From assembly GCF_003584125.1 (NCBI RefSeq), contig NZ_QXFL01000004.1:372001-436000 (forward strand): a stretch of DNA of 64,000 nucleotides, in the 5' to 3' direction. Made by a program: the position numbers and the translations under genes. Shown here piece after piece: positions 18,108-26,234 of the stretch (its first letter is position 1; every line of letters starts with the position of its first letter). Under the pieces are notes generated by a model. It did no database searches. It was not told the origin of the DNA and was given only the letters and a program-made list of their open reading frames with translations. The stretch comes from Aurantiacibacter zhengii. GTDB taxonomy: Bacteria > Pseudomonadota > Alphaproteobacteria > Sphingomonadales > Sphingomonadaceae.

Positions 18108-18797
18108 ATGGCAGAACACGTGGTTGCCTCCACCTACAAGGGTGACGAGGGCGATGCCTATTTCGAAGGGCGCGGGCAGGACAAGTTGCTGCACCTCGGG
18201 TATCATCTGCAAGCAGCCTACTACCTGCCGCACCTCTCCAGGGATATGGACGTGCTCGATTTCGGCTGTGGCAATGGCTCTATGGCGGCCGTGATCCGCG
18301 ATCATGTTGCGTCGATCGAAGGCCTGGAAGTCAATGACAAGCCGCGCGAACTGGCGCGCGAGACTTTCGGCCTGACCGTACACGACAAGCTGGATTCCAT
18401 CCCCGATGACAGGAAATACGATGCCATCGTATCGAACCACGTGATCGAGCATGTGCCCTATCCAATCGAAATGCTGCGGATGCTGGCCAACCGCCTGAAA
18501 CCGGGCGGAAAGCTGGTGATCATGGTACCGGTGGAAGACTTCCGGGCGAAGCGGAACATCGACTGGAAAGCGCACGACATCAATCGGCACCTGCATACCT
18601 GGGCACCGCTGCAATTCGCCAACACCCTGCGCGAAGCCGGGCTCGAGCCGCAAGTTGTGAATCTGGTCAGCAGTGCGTGGTCGCACAAGCTGTTCTTCCT
18701 TGGCAGAGGGCTGTTGCAGTCGCTGGCGGGTCGCCTGCTCGCCAGCGTGACGAAGCGCCGCCAGATTCTGGCGGTGGCGGTCAGAACCAAGGAGTGA
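18108..18797 (+). CDS. SAM-dependent methyltransferase (Methyltransf_11/23 type)
   Basis: A compact 229-residue class I methyltransferase. Motif I 'VLDFGCGNGSMAAVI' is at residues 45-59, an acidic residue follows at the end of strand 2 ('GLEVND'), motif IV is 'YDAIVSNHVIEHVPYP' at about 104-119, and 'LKPGGKLVIMVPVED' at about 130-144 is the post-motif strand. The region 'RNIDWKAHDINRHLHTWAPLQFANTLREAGLEP' is typical of methyltransferases found in polysaccharide loci. It probably methylates a sugar hydroxyl or carboxyl on the repeat unit. It starts 2 bp after the pyruvyltransferase and is followed by a 359 bp gap with hairpins, probably the end of this transcript. Confidence 0.91.
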   Translation: MAEHVVASTYKGDEGDAYFEGRGQDKLLHLGYHLQAAYYLPHLSRDMDVLDFGCGNGSMAAVIRDHVASIEGLEVNDKPRELARETFGLTVHDKLDSIPDDRKYDAIVSNHVIEHVPYPIEMLRMLANRLKPGGKLVIMVPVEDFRAKRNIDWKAHDINRHLHTWAPLQFANTLREAGLEPQVVNLVSSAWSHKLFFLGRGLLQSLAGRLLASVTKRRQILAVAVRTKE

Positions 18798-19156
18798 TTG
18801 TCACCGCCCCGAACGCTGCCCTCGCGATCGCATGCAAAAACCACCGGCAATTTGCCGGGGCAGGGCTGCCCTCGATCATTTAAAGGACTTCAATTTCCTG
18901 CTGAATTTTCCCGGACACGGCTTGTCGCACACCTCCTGACAGCGCCACCGCATCGTCAGGTCCTGCTGCCTCCTTCCCACCGGTCTAAACCAGCCCCCGA
19001 ACCTGCTCGCGTCGCAGGTAAGTGCAGTTCGATCATTGACATATGCGGACGGGGAACGCAGTCGCGGGCAGGCAGTTCCGCTTGAACCCTGTCCGATGTC
19101 GAACCGGGCCCCGTTGGGATTTCGGGCGGACAGCAAATACAAGAGACTGATTTTTC
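18798..19156. other. Intergenic region inside the exopolysaccharide locus
   Basis: This 359-base gap separates two blocks of plus-strand polysaccharide genes. No open frame with a convincing ribosome binding site or family match was found on either strand. The first part contains two adjacent hairpins (18844-18871). The remaining ~280 bases probably hold the promoter of the second block, but I cannot assign -35 and -10 boxes with confidence. Confidence 0.6.
18844..18871 (+). terminator. Tandem hairpins, possible transcription terminator
   Basis: CCGGCAATTTGCCGG (18844-18858) is a 7-bp stem around a single central T, followed directly by GGGCAGGGCTGCCC (18858-18871), a 6-bp stem. They lie 46 bp after the methyltransferase stop, where a terminator would be expected, but no clear T-run follows; only TCGATCATTT is seen. 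Function is therefore uncertain. Confidence 0.35.
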
Positions 19157-20326
19157 GTGCGCATTGCCTGGGTCACCCGCTCCTTCCTCGACTACCGCAT
19201 CCCCGTCTTCCGCGAAGTGGACGCGCTGACGGACGGGGGCCTGCACCTCACGTTCTCCGGCAGCTATGTGCCGGAAAGCGTTACGGCGAAGGCGGTGGAA
19301 GCGCTGGGCGAGCGGGCCTATCCGCTGACCGGCGAGATGCAGATCGGCGGGGAGGACCAGCACCACCTTGCCAATCGCAACCTGTCGATCCGCTGGCAGC
19401 CGGGCCTGGTGAAGCATATTTCCGCCCTTAAGCCCGATGTGATCGTGGCCGATGGCTTCTTCAAATGGACTCTGCCGGCTCTGCTCCATCGCATGCGCTT
19501 CGGCACGCCGCTGGTGATCGCTTACGAGCGCACGCGCCATACGGAGAGAAACGCGCAGGGCATACGAACCACGTACCGGCGCCAGGTGGTGAAGCGGGCC
19601 GACGCGATGGATTGCAGCGGGCTCCTTTGCAAGGAATACACGGTCGACGATCTCGGCATGGATCCCGCGCGCATCACCATGGGCCACATGAGCGCCGATA
19701 CCGAGGGGCTTGAAGCAGCGGTCGATGCAGTTTCGCACGAAGAGCGCGAGGCCCTGCGCGGCAAGCTGGGATTGAAAGGGATCGCTTTCCTCTACGTGGG
19801 GCGATTGGACGAACGCAAGGGCATCCGGGAAATGCTCGACGGGTGGGAAGCGGCGGGTTTCGCACCGGGCGAAGCGACCTTGCTGCTGGTGGGCGATGGC
19901 CCCCTGCGCGAGGAATTGCAGGAACGCGCCGCTGGGCTCACCAATGTCATTTTCGCGGGCCGCCTACCCTATGACGGATTGCCCCCGTACTACGCCGCGG
20001 CAGACGCGTTCCTGATCGCCACGCTGGAGGACAACTGGTCGCTTGTGGTCCCCGAAGCGATGGCCTGCGCACTGCCCGTGCTCAGTTCGGTGCACAACGG
20101 CTGCTGGCCCGAGCTGGTGCGACCGGAAAACGGCTGGACATTTACGCCTGAAAACACGAACGATCTCGCCGAGAGGTTGCAGCAGGCGAAAGCGAAAGGC
20201 AGGGACGGTTTGGCCGATATGGGCCTCAGATCGCGCGAGATCGTGCATGGCTACGGCCCGAAGAACGCCGCTCGATCAATTGTCGAGGCATGCGAGATTG
20301 CCATCGGCCACCGGAGGGCCCGCTGA
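19157..20326 (+). CDS. Glycosyltransferase family 4 (GT-B)
   Basis: A 389-residue GT-B glycosyltransferase with a GTG start (first residues MRIAWVTRSFLDYRIP). The N-terminal acceptor domain ends near residue 205. The C-terminal donor domain shows 'IAFLYVGRLDERKGIREML' and 'LLLVGDGPLREELQERA', then the catalytic E-x7-E region 'LEDNWSLVVPEAMACALPV' at about residues 292-310. That pattern is characteristic of retaining GT4 enzymes using nucleotide sugars. Its stop overlaps the start of the next polymerase gene (TGATG), showing translational coupling in the second plus-strand block. Sugar specificity is not visible. Confidence 0.93.
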   Translation: MRIAWVTRSFLDYRIPVFREVDALTDGGLHLTFSGSYVPESVTAKAVEALGERAYPLTGEMQIGGEDQHHLANRNLSIRWQPGLVKHISALKPDVIVADGFFKWTLPALLHRMRFGTPLVIAYERTRHTERNAQGIRTTYRRQVVKRADAMDCSGLLCKEYTVDDLGMDPARITMGHMSADTEGLEAAVDAVSHEEREALRGKLGLKGIAFLYVGRLDERKGIREMLDGWEAAGFAPGEATLLLVGDGPLREELQERAAGLTNVIFAGRLPYDGLPPYYAAADAFLIATLEDNWSLVVPEAMACALPVLSSVHNGCWPELVRPENGWTFTPENTNDLAERLQQAKAKGRDGLADMGLRSREIVHGYGPKNAARSIVEACEIAIGHRRAR

Positions 20327-21579
20327 TGCGGCTGACGAAGATCGTCGATTATGCTCTGTGGGCCCTCGTAATGCTAACACTGGCGCGCACCACCGTGCTC
20401 GTGCGCCAACGCGATACCAGCGATTTCGACACGGTCGATTTCTCCGCGACCTTCGCCATCGTGGTGATCGCCAGCATCCTTGTTGCGCTAGTGCTGCATC
20501 CCCGCGGGCGCAACACCTTGATGCAGTTGCGCGAATCTTCTGCGCTTATCCTGCTGATATTCCTCATCTATGGTGCCGCCAGCGCCATGTGGTCGGATTT
20601 TTCCACATTCGTCCTGTTCCGTGCGGGTGAGGTGCTGGCAGTGATGGGGGCGCTGTTCGTCCTTATGGAGGGATACAAGAACTGGCAGAACGCCGAACGC
20701 GCCATGCTGGTAGTGCTGATGGTGGCTACCCTGATGGGCGTGGCCCAGCGCGTGATCCTTGCAGGCATCAGTGTCGAGGGGCTGCACACCAATATCTATA
20801 CCGTAACCGCAGGCATGGGCTTCCTCTATGCCCTGGGGGAAAGTCTGCGCGCAGACCCGCAACGCAGGAGAAGGCTGCGCCGCTGGGCCGCCGCCTTTGC
20901 CTTTTTCGTGGTTATCGGGACGAGCGCGGGTTCGAACATCGCCGTGGCCGCGGGGATGCTAATTTTGCTGCCGTTCCTGTCTCGCAGCAAGTTGGTCATC
21001 ATCCCTGCGGCTCTGGCCTGCATGGCCGTGATCGTCATCATGGGCACCAGCGAGGATGTCGTGTCGGTCACCCTGCTGTCGGGCCGCTCGCTTGAAGATG
21101 TGCAGACCATGACCGGCCGCACCAATCTGTGGACGGCCTACTGGAATGCCTTCCTGGAAAAGCCGATCCTTGGCCACGGGTTTGCCATCGTCGCGCGACT
21201 GGGCGACCAGTTCGGCACTGTGGCGACGACCAATGCCCATAACGGCTTCATCGATGCCCTGGCAGGGCTGGGTGTCCTGGGTTTCCTGACCATGCTTATC
21301 TATTCGATAAAGCTGGTTACCGAAGCCCTGCGCGCCAGCAGGGCGCAGATCGCCGGCGGCCTAGGCTGCCTGGCGGCATTCGTCATGATGCTGGTCAACA
21401 ACAATTCCAAATCGATCCTGGGCGGCTCGTACGATCCGGTGGTGGTGGGCGTATTCGCCATGCTGGCTTTTTTCCATATCTTCACCCTGCGCGCGATGCA
21501 GGCACAGGAACGGGACAACCGGAACGCGCCGCCCGCCGTGCCGGAGCCTGCCGGCGGAGCGACAGCCGCACATCCATGA
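20326..21579 (+). CDS. Wzy-like O-antigen polymerase/ligase family membrane protein
   Basis: The start is ATG 20326, sharing one base with the preceding stop; the product is 417 residues with about ten transmembrane segments. The family hallmark is the region 'GRTNLWTAYWNAFLEKPILGHGFAIVARLG ... NAHNGFIDALAGLGVLGF' near residues 265-320, the Wzy_C loop with N-A-H-N-G. It would polymerise flipped repeat units in the periplasm. It is a second member of this family in the locus beside the one at 8458. The two are not close copies by eye, so one may be the polymerase and the other a ligase or the polymerase of a second glycan. The C-terminus is Pro/Ala-rich and overlaps the next gene by ATGA. Confidence 0.87.
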   Translation: MRLTKIVDYALWALVMLTLARTTVLVRQRDTSDFDTVDFSATFAIVVIASILVALVLHPRGRNTLMQLRESSALILLIFLIYGAASAMWSDFSTFVLFRAGEVLAVMGALFVLMEGYKNWQNAERAMLVVLMVATLMGVAQRVILAGISVEGLHTNIYTVTAGMGFLYALGESLRADPQRRRRLRRWAAAFAFFVVIGTSAGSNIAVAAGMLILLPFLSRSKLVIIPAALACMAVIVIMGTSEDVVSVTLLSGRSLEDVQTMTGRTNLWTAYWNAFLEKPILGHGFAIVARLGDQFGTVATTNAHNGFIDALAGLGVLGFLTMLIYSIKLVTEALRASRAQIAGGLGCLAAFVMMLVNNNSKSILGGSYDPVVVGVFAMLAFFHIFTLRAMQAQERDNRNAPPAVPEPAGGATAAHP

Positions 21580-22739
21580 AACTGCTGTTCGTCCACAACA
21601 AGTACGGCAAGCGCAGCGGAGAGGAGATAATGCTCGAGCGCATCGTCTCCCTTCTTAGGGAGCGCGGGCACGAGGTGGACACCTGGTTCGCAGACAGCGC
21701 GGAGATATCGGGCATTTCGGGCAAGCTCGGCGCAGCGGCATCCGGCATCCACTCACCATCGTCGCGTCGTGCGATCGCGCGCCGGATCGCTGAGGACCGG
21801 CCCGACATCGTCCAGGTGCAGAACCTCTATCCGCTGATCTCGCCCGCCGTGCTGCCGGTGATTGCCGATGCGGGCGTACCCATCGTGATGCGGCTGTCCA
21901 ACTATCGGCTGGTTTGTCCCAACGGCCTGCTCCTTTCGCATGGCAAGGTGTGTGAGGCGTGTTGCGGGGGCCGCGAGTGGAATTGCGTTACCCGAAACTG
22001 CGAGAATGACCTGTTCAAGTCGGCAGCCTATGCCGCGCGCAATGCGGTGGCCCGCAAGCGCGGCTATTACCGCGACAATGTCACCCGCTACTACGCGCAG
22101 ACAAGCTTCCAGCGCAGCGTCCTCGTTCGCGAAGGCTACCCGGCGGAAAGAATCGACGTCATTCCCAACATGATCGAAGTGCCGGAAGAGGCGCCGGCCT
22201 GGTCACCGGGCAGTTTCGTCGGCTTCGTCGGTCGTCTCAGCCCCGAAAAGGGGATCGACACCCTGTTCGCCGCCGCCGCGCGTACGCCTGAATTGACCTA
22301 CCGGCTGGCCGGCAGCCTCGGCGTGTACGAAGGGCGTACGGATATCCCGCCAAACGTCGAATTGCTCGGCAACCTGGGAGAGGAAGACCTCGCCCGCTTC
22401 TATCGCGAGGCGGCAATGATCGTCACGCCCAGCATCTGGTACGAAGGTTTTCCCGGCGTGGTGATCGAGGCGATGCGCCATAGCCGCCCGGTGATAGTAT
22501 CCGACATCGGCGGCCTGCCCGAACTGGTAGCGAGTGGTCAGGCAGGCATGCTGGCCCCGCCCGGAGACGATGCCGCACTTGCGCAGGCCATCACCGGCCT
22601 GCTGGCGGATAACGATGCCCGCCGCGCACTGGGCGAGGCCGGCTTTGCCCATGTGAAAAGCCAGTATACCTACGACCTGTATTACGAGCGCCTGATGGCG
22701 ACGTACCGGCAGGCGGTGGCGTCCCGGGTCGCGGCCTGA
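21576..22739 (+). CDS. Glycosyltransferase family 4 (GT-B)
   Basis: A 387-residue GT-B enzyme, starting at ATG 21576 with a four-base overlap with the polymerase. The acceptor domain contains a cysteine-rich segment at about residues 110-140 ('GKVCEACCGG', 'NCVTRNCEND'), a pattern seen in a subgroup of GT4 proteins that may bind a metal. The donor domain has 'FVGFVGRLSPEKGIDTLF' and the E-x7-E region 'SIWYEGFPGVVIEAMRHSRPVIV' at about 286-308, then 'GGLPELV'. It is expected to add one sugar of the repeat unit on the cytoplasmic side. Its stop overlaps the O-acyltransferase start by one base. Confidence 0.93.
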   Translation: MKLLFVHNKYGKRSGEEIMLERIVSLLRERGHEVDTWFADSAEISGISGKLGAAASGIHSPSSRRAIARRIAEDRPDIVQVQNLYPLISPAVLPVIADAGVPIVMRLSNYRLVCPNGLLLSHGKVCEACCGGREWNCVTRNCENDLFKSAAYAARNAVARKRGYYRDNVTRYYAQTSFQRSVLVREGYPAERIDVIPNMIEVPEEAPAWSPGSFVGFVGRLSPEKGIDTLFAAAARTPELTYRLAGSLGVYEGRTDIPPNVELLGNLGEEDLARFYREAAMIVTPSIWYEGFPGVVIEAMRHSRPVIVSDIGGLPELVASGQAGMLAPPGDDAALAQAITGLLADNDARRALGEAGFAHVKSQYTYDLYYERLMATYRQAVASRVAA

Positions 22740-24160
22740 TGCTGTTCAACTCGTGGGAATACATCGTCTTTCTGGTCGTGGTGACGGTTGCGTTCTTCGC
22801 CATGCCCATGCGCTGGCGCGTTCCGTTCCTGCTGGTCGCCAGTTACTACTTCTACATGCAGTGGGACTGGAAGTTCGCCTTCCTGATCGGCTCTGTCACG
22901 TGGGCGAACTGGGAGGCCGGCCGCCGCATTGCCGAGACTGATAGGCCGCGCGCGCGCAAGGCATGGCTCTGGATGGCGCTGGTGGTCTCGCTGGGCGTAC
23001 TGTTCTTCTTCAAGTACTTCAATTTCTTCAACGAGAGTTTCCGCGCAGCGTTCGAGGCTGGCGGGATGACCTACATGGTCCCGTACCTGCCGATTATCCT
23101 GCCTGTGGGGGTAAGCTTCTTCACCTTCCAGGCGCTGAGCTACCCGATCGACGTCTATCGCGGTGACCACGGCCCCGAACGCAGCCTGACGCGCTTTGCC
23201 ACCTATGTGGTGTTCTTCCCCCAGCTGATCGCTGGCCCGATCGAGCGGGCCAGCACGCTGCTCGACCAGTTCAAGGAAAAGCACCGCTTCGACATCGACC
23301 GCTTCGGCAGCGGGGTGCAACTGATAATCTGGGGCCTGTTCAAGAAGGTCGTGATTGCAGACCGGCTGGGTATCTACGTTGACGAGATTTATGCCGCTCC
23401 CGAGCTGTACGACGGCTCCACGCTGCTGCTTGCCACTTATTTCTTCGCTTTCCAGATCTACTGCGATTTCAGCGCCTACTCCGACATTGCCATCGGCAGC
23501 GCGCGGATATTGGGCTTCAACCTGTCGAAGAACTTCGCCCTGCCCTATCTCGCCACGTCTATCGCAGATTTCTGGCGCCGCTGGCATATCTCGCTGACGA
23601 GCTGGTTCCGCAGCTATGTCTATTACCCGCTGGGTGGCAACCGCGTGTCGACGCTGGTCTGGATGCGCAACATCTGGATCGTGTTCGTGGTGTCCGGCGT
23701 GTGGCACGGTGCGGCCTGGACCTTCGTTGTCTGGGGTGCGCTGCACGCCGCCTATTACGTGGTCCAGTGGGTCTGGAACAAGCTGGTACCGACGCCAACG
23801 AACCCGTCGTGGTGGGCGGTGCTGCTCGGCATGCTGATTACCTTCCACGCCGTGGTGCTGGCCTGGGTGTTCTTCCGCGCCGAAAGCATCGGCGATGCCT
23901 GGCTGGTAGTCACCACCATCCTCACCGATACGGGCGCCATGCCCGATCTCGGACCGTCGCGTTTTACTGCAGCGATCAATATCGCGCTGATCGTGTTCCT
24001 CATGGGAATACAGGTGCTGCAGTCGCGCGGTTGGATTTCGCTCTACTTCTCGCCCAGCCGGTTTCCACCCGCGATGCGCGCGGCGGGGGCCGCCATGCTG
24101 GTGTGCGGCATCGCGTTGCTCGGCGTGAGTTCGTCCGCCTTCATCTACTTCCAGTTCTAG
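22739..24160 (+). CDS. MBOAT-family O-acyltransferase (AlgI-like)
   Basis: A 473-residue polytopic membrane protein with the MBOAT signature of alginate O-acetylation protein AlgI: 'NFFNESFRAAF', 'LPVGVSFFTFQALSYPIDVYRG', 'FFPQLIAGPIERAS', 'CDFSAYSDIAIGSARILGF', 'RRWHISLTSWFRSYVYYPLGGNR' and the catalytic-histidine segment 'VVSGVWHGAAWTFVVWGALHA'. AlgI-type proteins pass acetyl groups from a cytoplasmic donor across the inner membrane for transfer to a periplasmic polysaccharide. The next gene, 10 bp downstream, encodes an AlgJ-like SGNH protein, the usual partner. This supports O-acetylation of the exopolysaccharide made by this locus. Confidence 0.95.
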   Translation: MLFNSWEYIVFLVVVTVAFFAMPMRWRVPFLLVASYYFYMQWDWKFAFLIGSVTWANWEAGRRIAETDRPRARKAWLWMALVVSLGVLFFFKYFNFFNESFRAAFEAGGMTYMVPYLPIILPVGVSFFTFQALSYPIDVYRGDHGPERSLTRFATYVVFFPQLIAGPIERASTLLDQFKEKHRFDIDRFGSGVQLIIWGLFKKVVIADRLGIYVDEIYAAPELYDGSTLLLATYFFAFQIYCDFSAYSDIAIGSARILGFNLSKNFALPYLATSIADFWRRWHISLTSWFRSYVYYPLGGNRVSTLVWMRNIWIVFVVSGVWHGAAWTFVVWGALHAAYYVVQWVWNKLVPTPTNPSWWAVLLGMLITFHAVVLAWVFFRAESIGDAWLVVTTILTDTGAMPDLGPSRFTAAINIALIVFLMGIQVLQSRGWISLYFSPSRFPPAMRAAGAAMLVCGIALLGVSSSAFIYFQF

Positions 24161-24170
24161 GACGGGCGCG

Positions 24171-25112
24171 ATGGCCAGCAACCCGATCATTACCCGCCTG
24201 AAGCAACCCGCTCTCCTGCTGCTGGTGGCCATCCTCGCCTTCTTTGCAGTGGACCGCGCCGTGGGCGCAGTGCTGCGCGAAGGGCTGGACCGGTATTTCG
24301 GGCTGGATCAGCCAGAAGCCGTGCTACTGGTCGGTCACAGTCACGTGGTGCTCGGCGTCGACAAGACCTTGCTGGAGCGCGAGCTGGGCCAGCCGGTGGC
24401 AAACTATGCCCGCGCCGGCGCACAGCTGGACGACCGCATCCTGATGGCGCGCCACTATGCCCGGCTGCATCCCCACGGCGTGCGCGCCATTGTGTTCGGC
24501 GTGGACAACCACCTGTTCACCGCCAAGGGGCTGAGCGCCAATTCGTACAGCCAGTTCTACCCTCACATGGGCGATCCGCTGGTCGGCTCCATGCTTCGCG
24601 AATCCGCGCCCGAGTGGGACTATCGCCAGCGGCAGATCAGCCATCTGGCCCGCTATGACGATGTGCTGCTCAACGCCGCCATCCGGGGGTGGATGGGCAA
24701 CTGGAACAACGCCGTTGGCGGCCAGTTCAAGCCCGAGGTTCTGGCCGCCGAGGTGGCTTCTGGCGATTTCCGCCGCATCTCGATCGACGATGCGCAGGTC
24801 GCGCACATGGAAGCCTTCCTTGACGAAAGCGAGCAGAAGGGCTGGCCCGTTTTCCTCGCGTTCATTCCCACGACGGCGCAGTGGCAGGCCGTGGAGCCGG
24901 AGACGGCCGCGCAGGTCGAAGCCCTGCTGCGAAGGCTGGCCGATGCCCATGCCAACGTCACTTTCATCGACCTTCGCGAGCCGTGGCAGCACCGCGAGGA
25001 ATTTTTCATCGATCCGCTCCATCTCAACGCAGAGGGCAGCCGCGAAGTGACAGCCGATCTATCTCGCAAGATCGCGCCGCTTATTCCCGGCGCGCAGGAC
25101 AGTACGCAGTGA
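24171..25112 (+). CDS. AlgJ/AlgX-like SGNH-type O-acetyltransferase partner
   Basis: A 313-residue protein with one N-terminal membrane segment (about residues 12-30) and a periplasmic SGNH-hydrolase-like domain. Catalytic features are visible: G-H-S ('LLVGHSHVVLGVDK', Ser at about residue 55) and the late D-x-x-H block 'FIDPLHLNAEGSREV' (D and H at about 281-284). AlgJ and AlgX relatives use this triad to place acetyl groups on the polymer. It follows the AlgI-like gene by 10 bp and overlaps the next gene by GTGA. Family assignment is by motif and context; overall sequence is divergent from classical AlgJ. Confidence 0.83.
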   Translation: MASNPIITRLKQPALLLLVAILAFFAVDRAVGAVLREGLDRYFGLDQPEAVLLVGHSHVVLGVDKTLLERELGQPVANYARAGAQLDDRILMARHYARLHPHGVRAIVFGVDNHLFTAKGLSANSYSQFYPHMGDPLVGSMLRESAPEWDYRQRQISHLARYDDVLLNAAIRGWMGNWNNAVGGQFKPEVLAAEVASGDFRRISIDDAQVAHMEAFLDESEQKGWPVFLAFIPTTAQWQAVEPETAAQVEALLRRLADAHANVTFIDLREPWQHREEFFIDPLHLNAEGSREVTADLSRKIAPLIPGAQDSTQ

Positions 25113-25876
25113 ACACCACCACCTTCCCCACCGAACGCATCCTCGATTACAGCGTCTGCACCCTGAAACCGGCCGCGCTCGCGCCGCCCGTGTCGCAGTG
25201 GCTCGATGCCGAGGATGGCAGGGCGCGCCACATTGCCTGCGTCAATCCGCATTCCGTGGAAGTTGCCCGCGGCGATGCGGCTTTCAAACAGGCGCTGCAA
25301 CGCGCGGACATGCTGATCCCCGATGGCGTGGGTATCGTCTACGCGTCCAGGTTCAACGACGGCGACATTACGGAGCGGGTGACCGGCTTCGACCTGTTCC
25401 AGTTGGCGAGCGAACTCCTCGAAGCGCGCAAGGGCCGGATGATGTTTCTCGGTTCGTCCGAGGACGTGCTGGCCACAATTCGCAAGAACATGGCGCGCGA
25501 CTATCCAGGTATTACCGTCGAGACCCATTCGCCGCCGTACAAGCCGGTCTTCTCCGATGAAGACAACGCCGCCATGCACGGCGCCGTGAACGCGTTCGGT
25601 CCCGATGTGCTGTGGGTCGGCATGACTGCGCCGAAGCAGGAGAAATGGGTCGAGGCCAACCGCGCTCACCTGAATACCAGGGTTATCGGTTCCATTGGGG
25701 CGGTGTTCGATTTCTACGCCGGTCGCATCCAGCGGCCCGGCAAGGTGTGGCGCGACCTGGGCCTGGAATGGCTACCCCGCCTGGTGGGGGAACCACGGCG
25801 CCTGTGGCGGCGCATGGGTATATCGGCCCCGCTGTTCGTCGGCGCGGTGCTGGCAGACCGCTTCCGCCGCAAATAG
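25109..25876 (+). CDS. WecG/TagA/CpsF-family glycosyltransferase (GT26)
   Basis: A 255-residue protein starting at GTG 25109, overlapping the upstream stop by four bases. It shows the GT26 core: 'HIACVNPHSVEVARGDAAFKQALQRADMLIPDGVGIVYASR' (N-P-H and P-D-G-x-G), 'RMMFLGSSEDV', and 'DVLWVGMTAPKQEKWVEANR' followed by 'VIGSIGAVFDFYAGRIQRPG'. The family transfers N-acetylmannosamine or N-acetylmannosaminuronic acid to undecaprenyl-diphospho-GlcNAc, an early repeat-unit step. It fits well with the UDP-N-acetylhexosamine dehydrogenase at 11182. It is the last gene of the polysaccharide locus. Confidence 0.94.
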   Translation: MNTTTFPTERILDYSVCTLKPAALAPPVSQWLDAEDGRARHIACVNPHSVEVARGDAAFKQALQRADMLIPDGVGIVYASRFNDGDITERVTGFDLFQLASELLEARKGRMMFLGSSEDVLATIRKNMARDYPGITVETHSPPYKPVFSDEDNAAMHGAVNAFGPDVLWVGMTAPKQEKWVEANRAHLNTRVIGSIGAVFDFYAGRIQRPGKVWRDLGLEWLPRLVGEPRRLWRRMGISAPLFVGAVLADRFRRK

Positions 25877-25975
25877 AGGTATTTTCACCGTCAGTCGCGG
25901 CGTTGCCGATTGACCACTACACCGCATTGCAGCATGAGTGGTCTGCCTGTCGATTCGCCCGTGCGAATTCGGCTG
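25877..25975 (+). promoter_or_regulatory. Leader region before the gcv riboswitch, possible promoter
   Basis: Together with the riboswitch and its tail this makes a 358-base stretch without a gene. TTGACC at 25910-25915 could be a -35 box, with a weak -10 candidate (CATGAG) about 17 bases later; such a start point would place the transcript just ahead of the riboswitch. A 6-bp hairpin (ATTCGC/GCGAAT, 25953-25968) lies before the aptamer. The promoter call is tentative. Confidence 0.3.
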
Positions 25976-26179
25976 GGTGCGCGGGAGACATCCCCGGTTT
26001 CATCCGGGGAGGCCGAAGGAGCAACCGCCTCGGAAACTCTCAGGCAAAACGGACCGCGCATCCGGTTCAGGCACTCTGGAAAGCGTCGCGGAGCCAATCC
26101 GTGGCCACCGAAGGGGTAAGCGCACGCTTCCGATCGGGAAGCCCGCGTCAAGTCTCTCAGGTTCCAAGGACAGAGGGGG
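25976..26179 (+). ncRNA. Tandem glycine riboswitch controlling gcvTHP
   Basis: Two glycine aptamers in series can be recognised by their conserved strings. The first has GCGGGAGACATCC, then GCCGAAGGAGCAA, AACTCTCAGGCAAAA, GGACCG and CACTCTGGAAAGC. The second has CACCGAAGGGGTAAGC, AAGTCTCTCAGGTTCC and the closing GGACAGAGGGG. Order, spacing and the short linker match the classic tandem architecture found ahead of glycine cleavage operons. Glycine binding switches the operon on. No terminator hairpin with a T-run lies between aptamer 2 and gcvT, so control is probably at translation initiation rather than attenuation; this last point is inference. Confidence 0.95.
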
Positions 26180-26234
26180 CATGGTGAAAGGGCTCGGTTT
26201 CCGGGCGCTGCCACGCTGCGCCAGGGACCTGTCT

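Noticed and set aside
18798-19156. Small protein gene in the gap of the polysaccharide locus
   Set aside because: Open frames there are short, lack ribosome binding sites and have compositions like random GC-rich DNA.
25880-25930. tRNA-like stretch on the minus strand (GTGTAGTGGTCAATCGGCAACGCC)
   Set aside because: It resembles a D-arm and can form a 5-bp anticodon-like stem, but the loop lacks the invariant U33, and no T-arm or acceptor stem pairs could be found.
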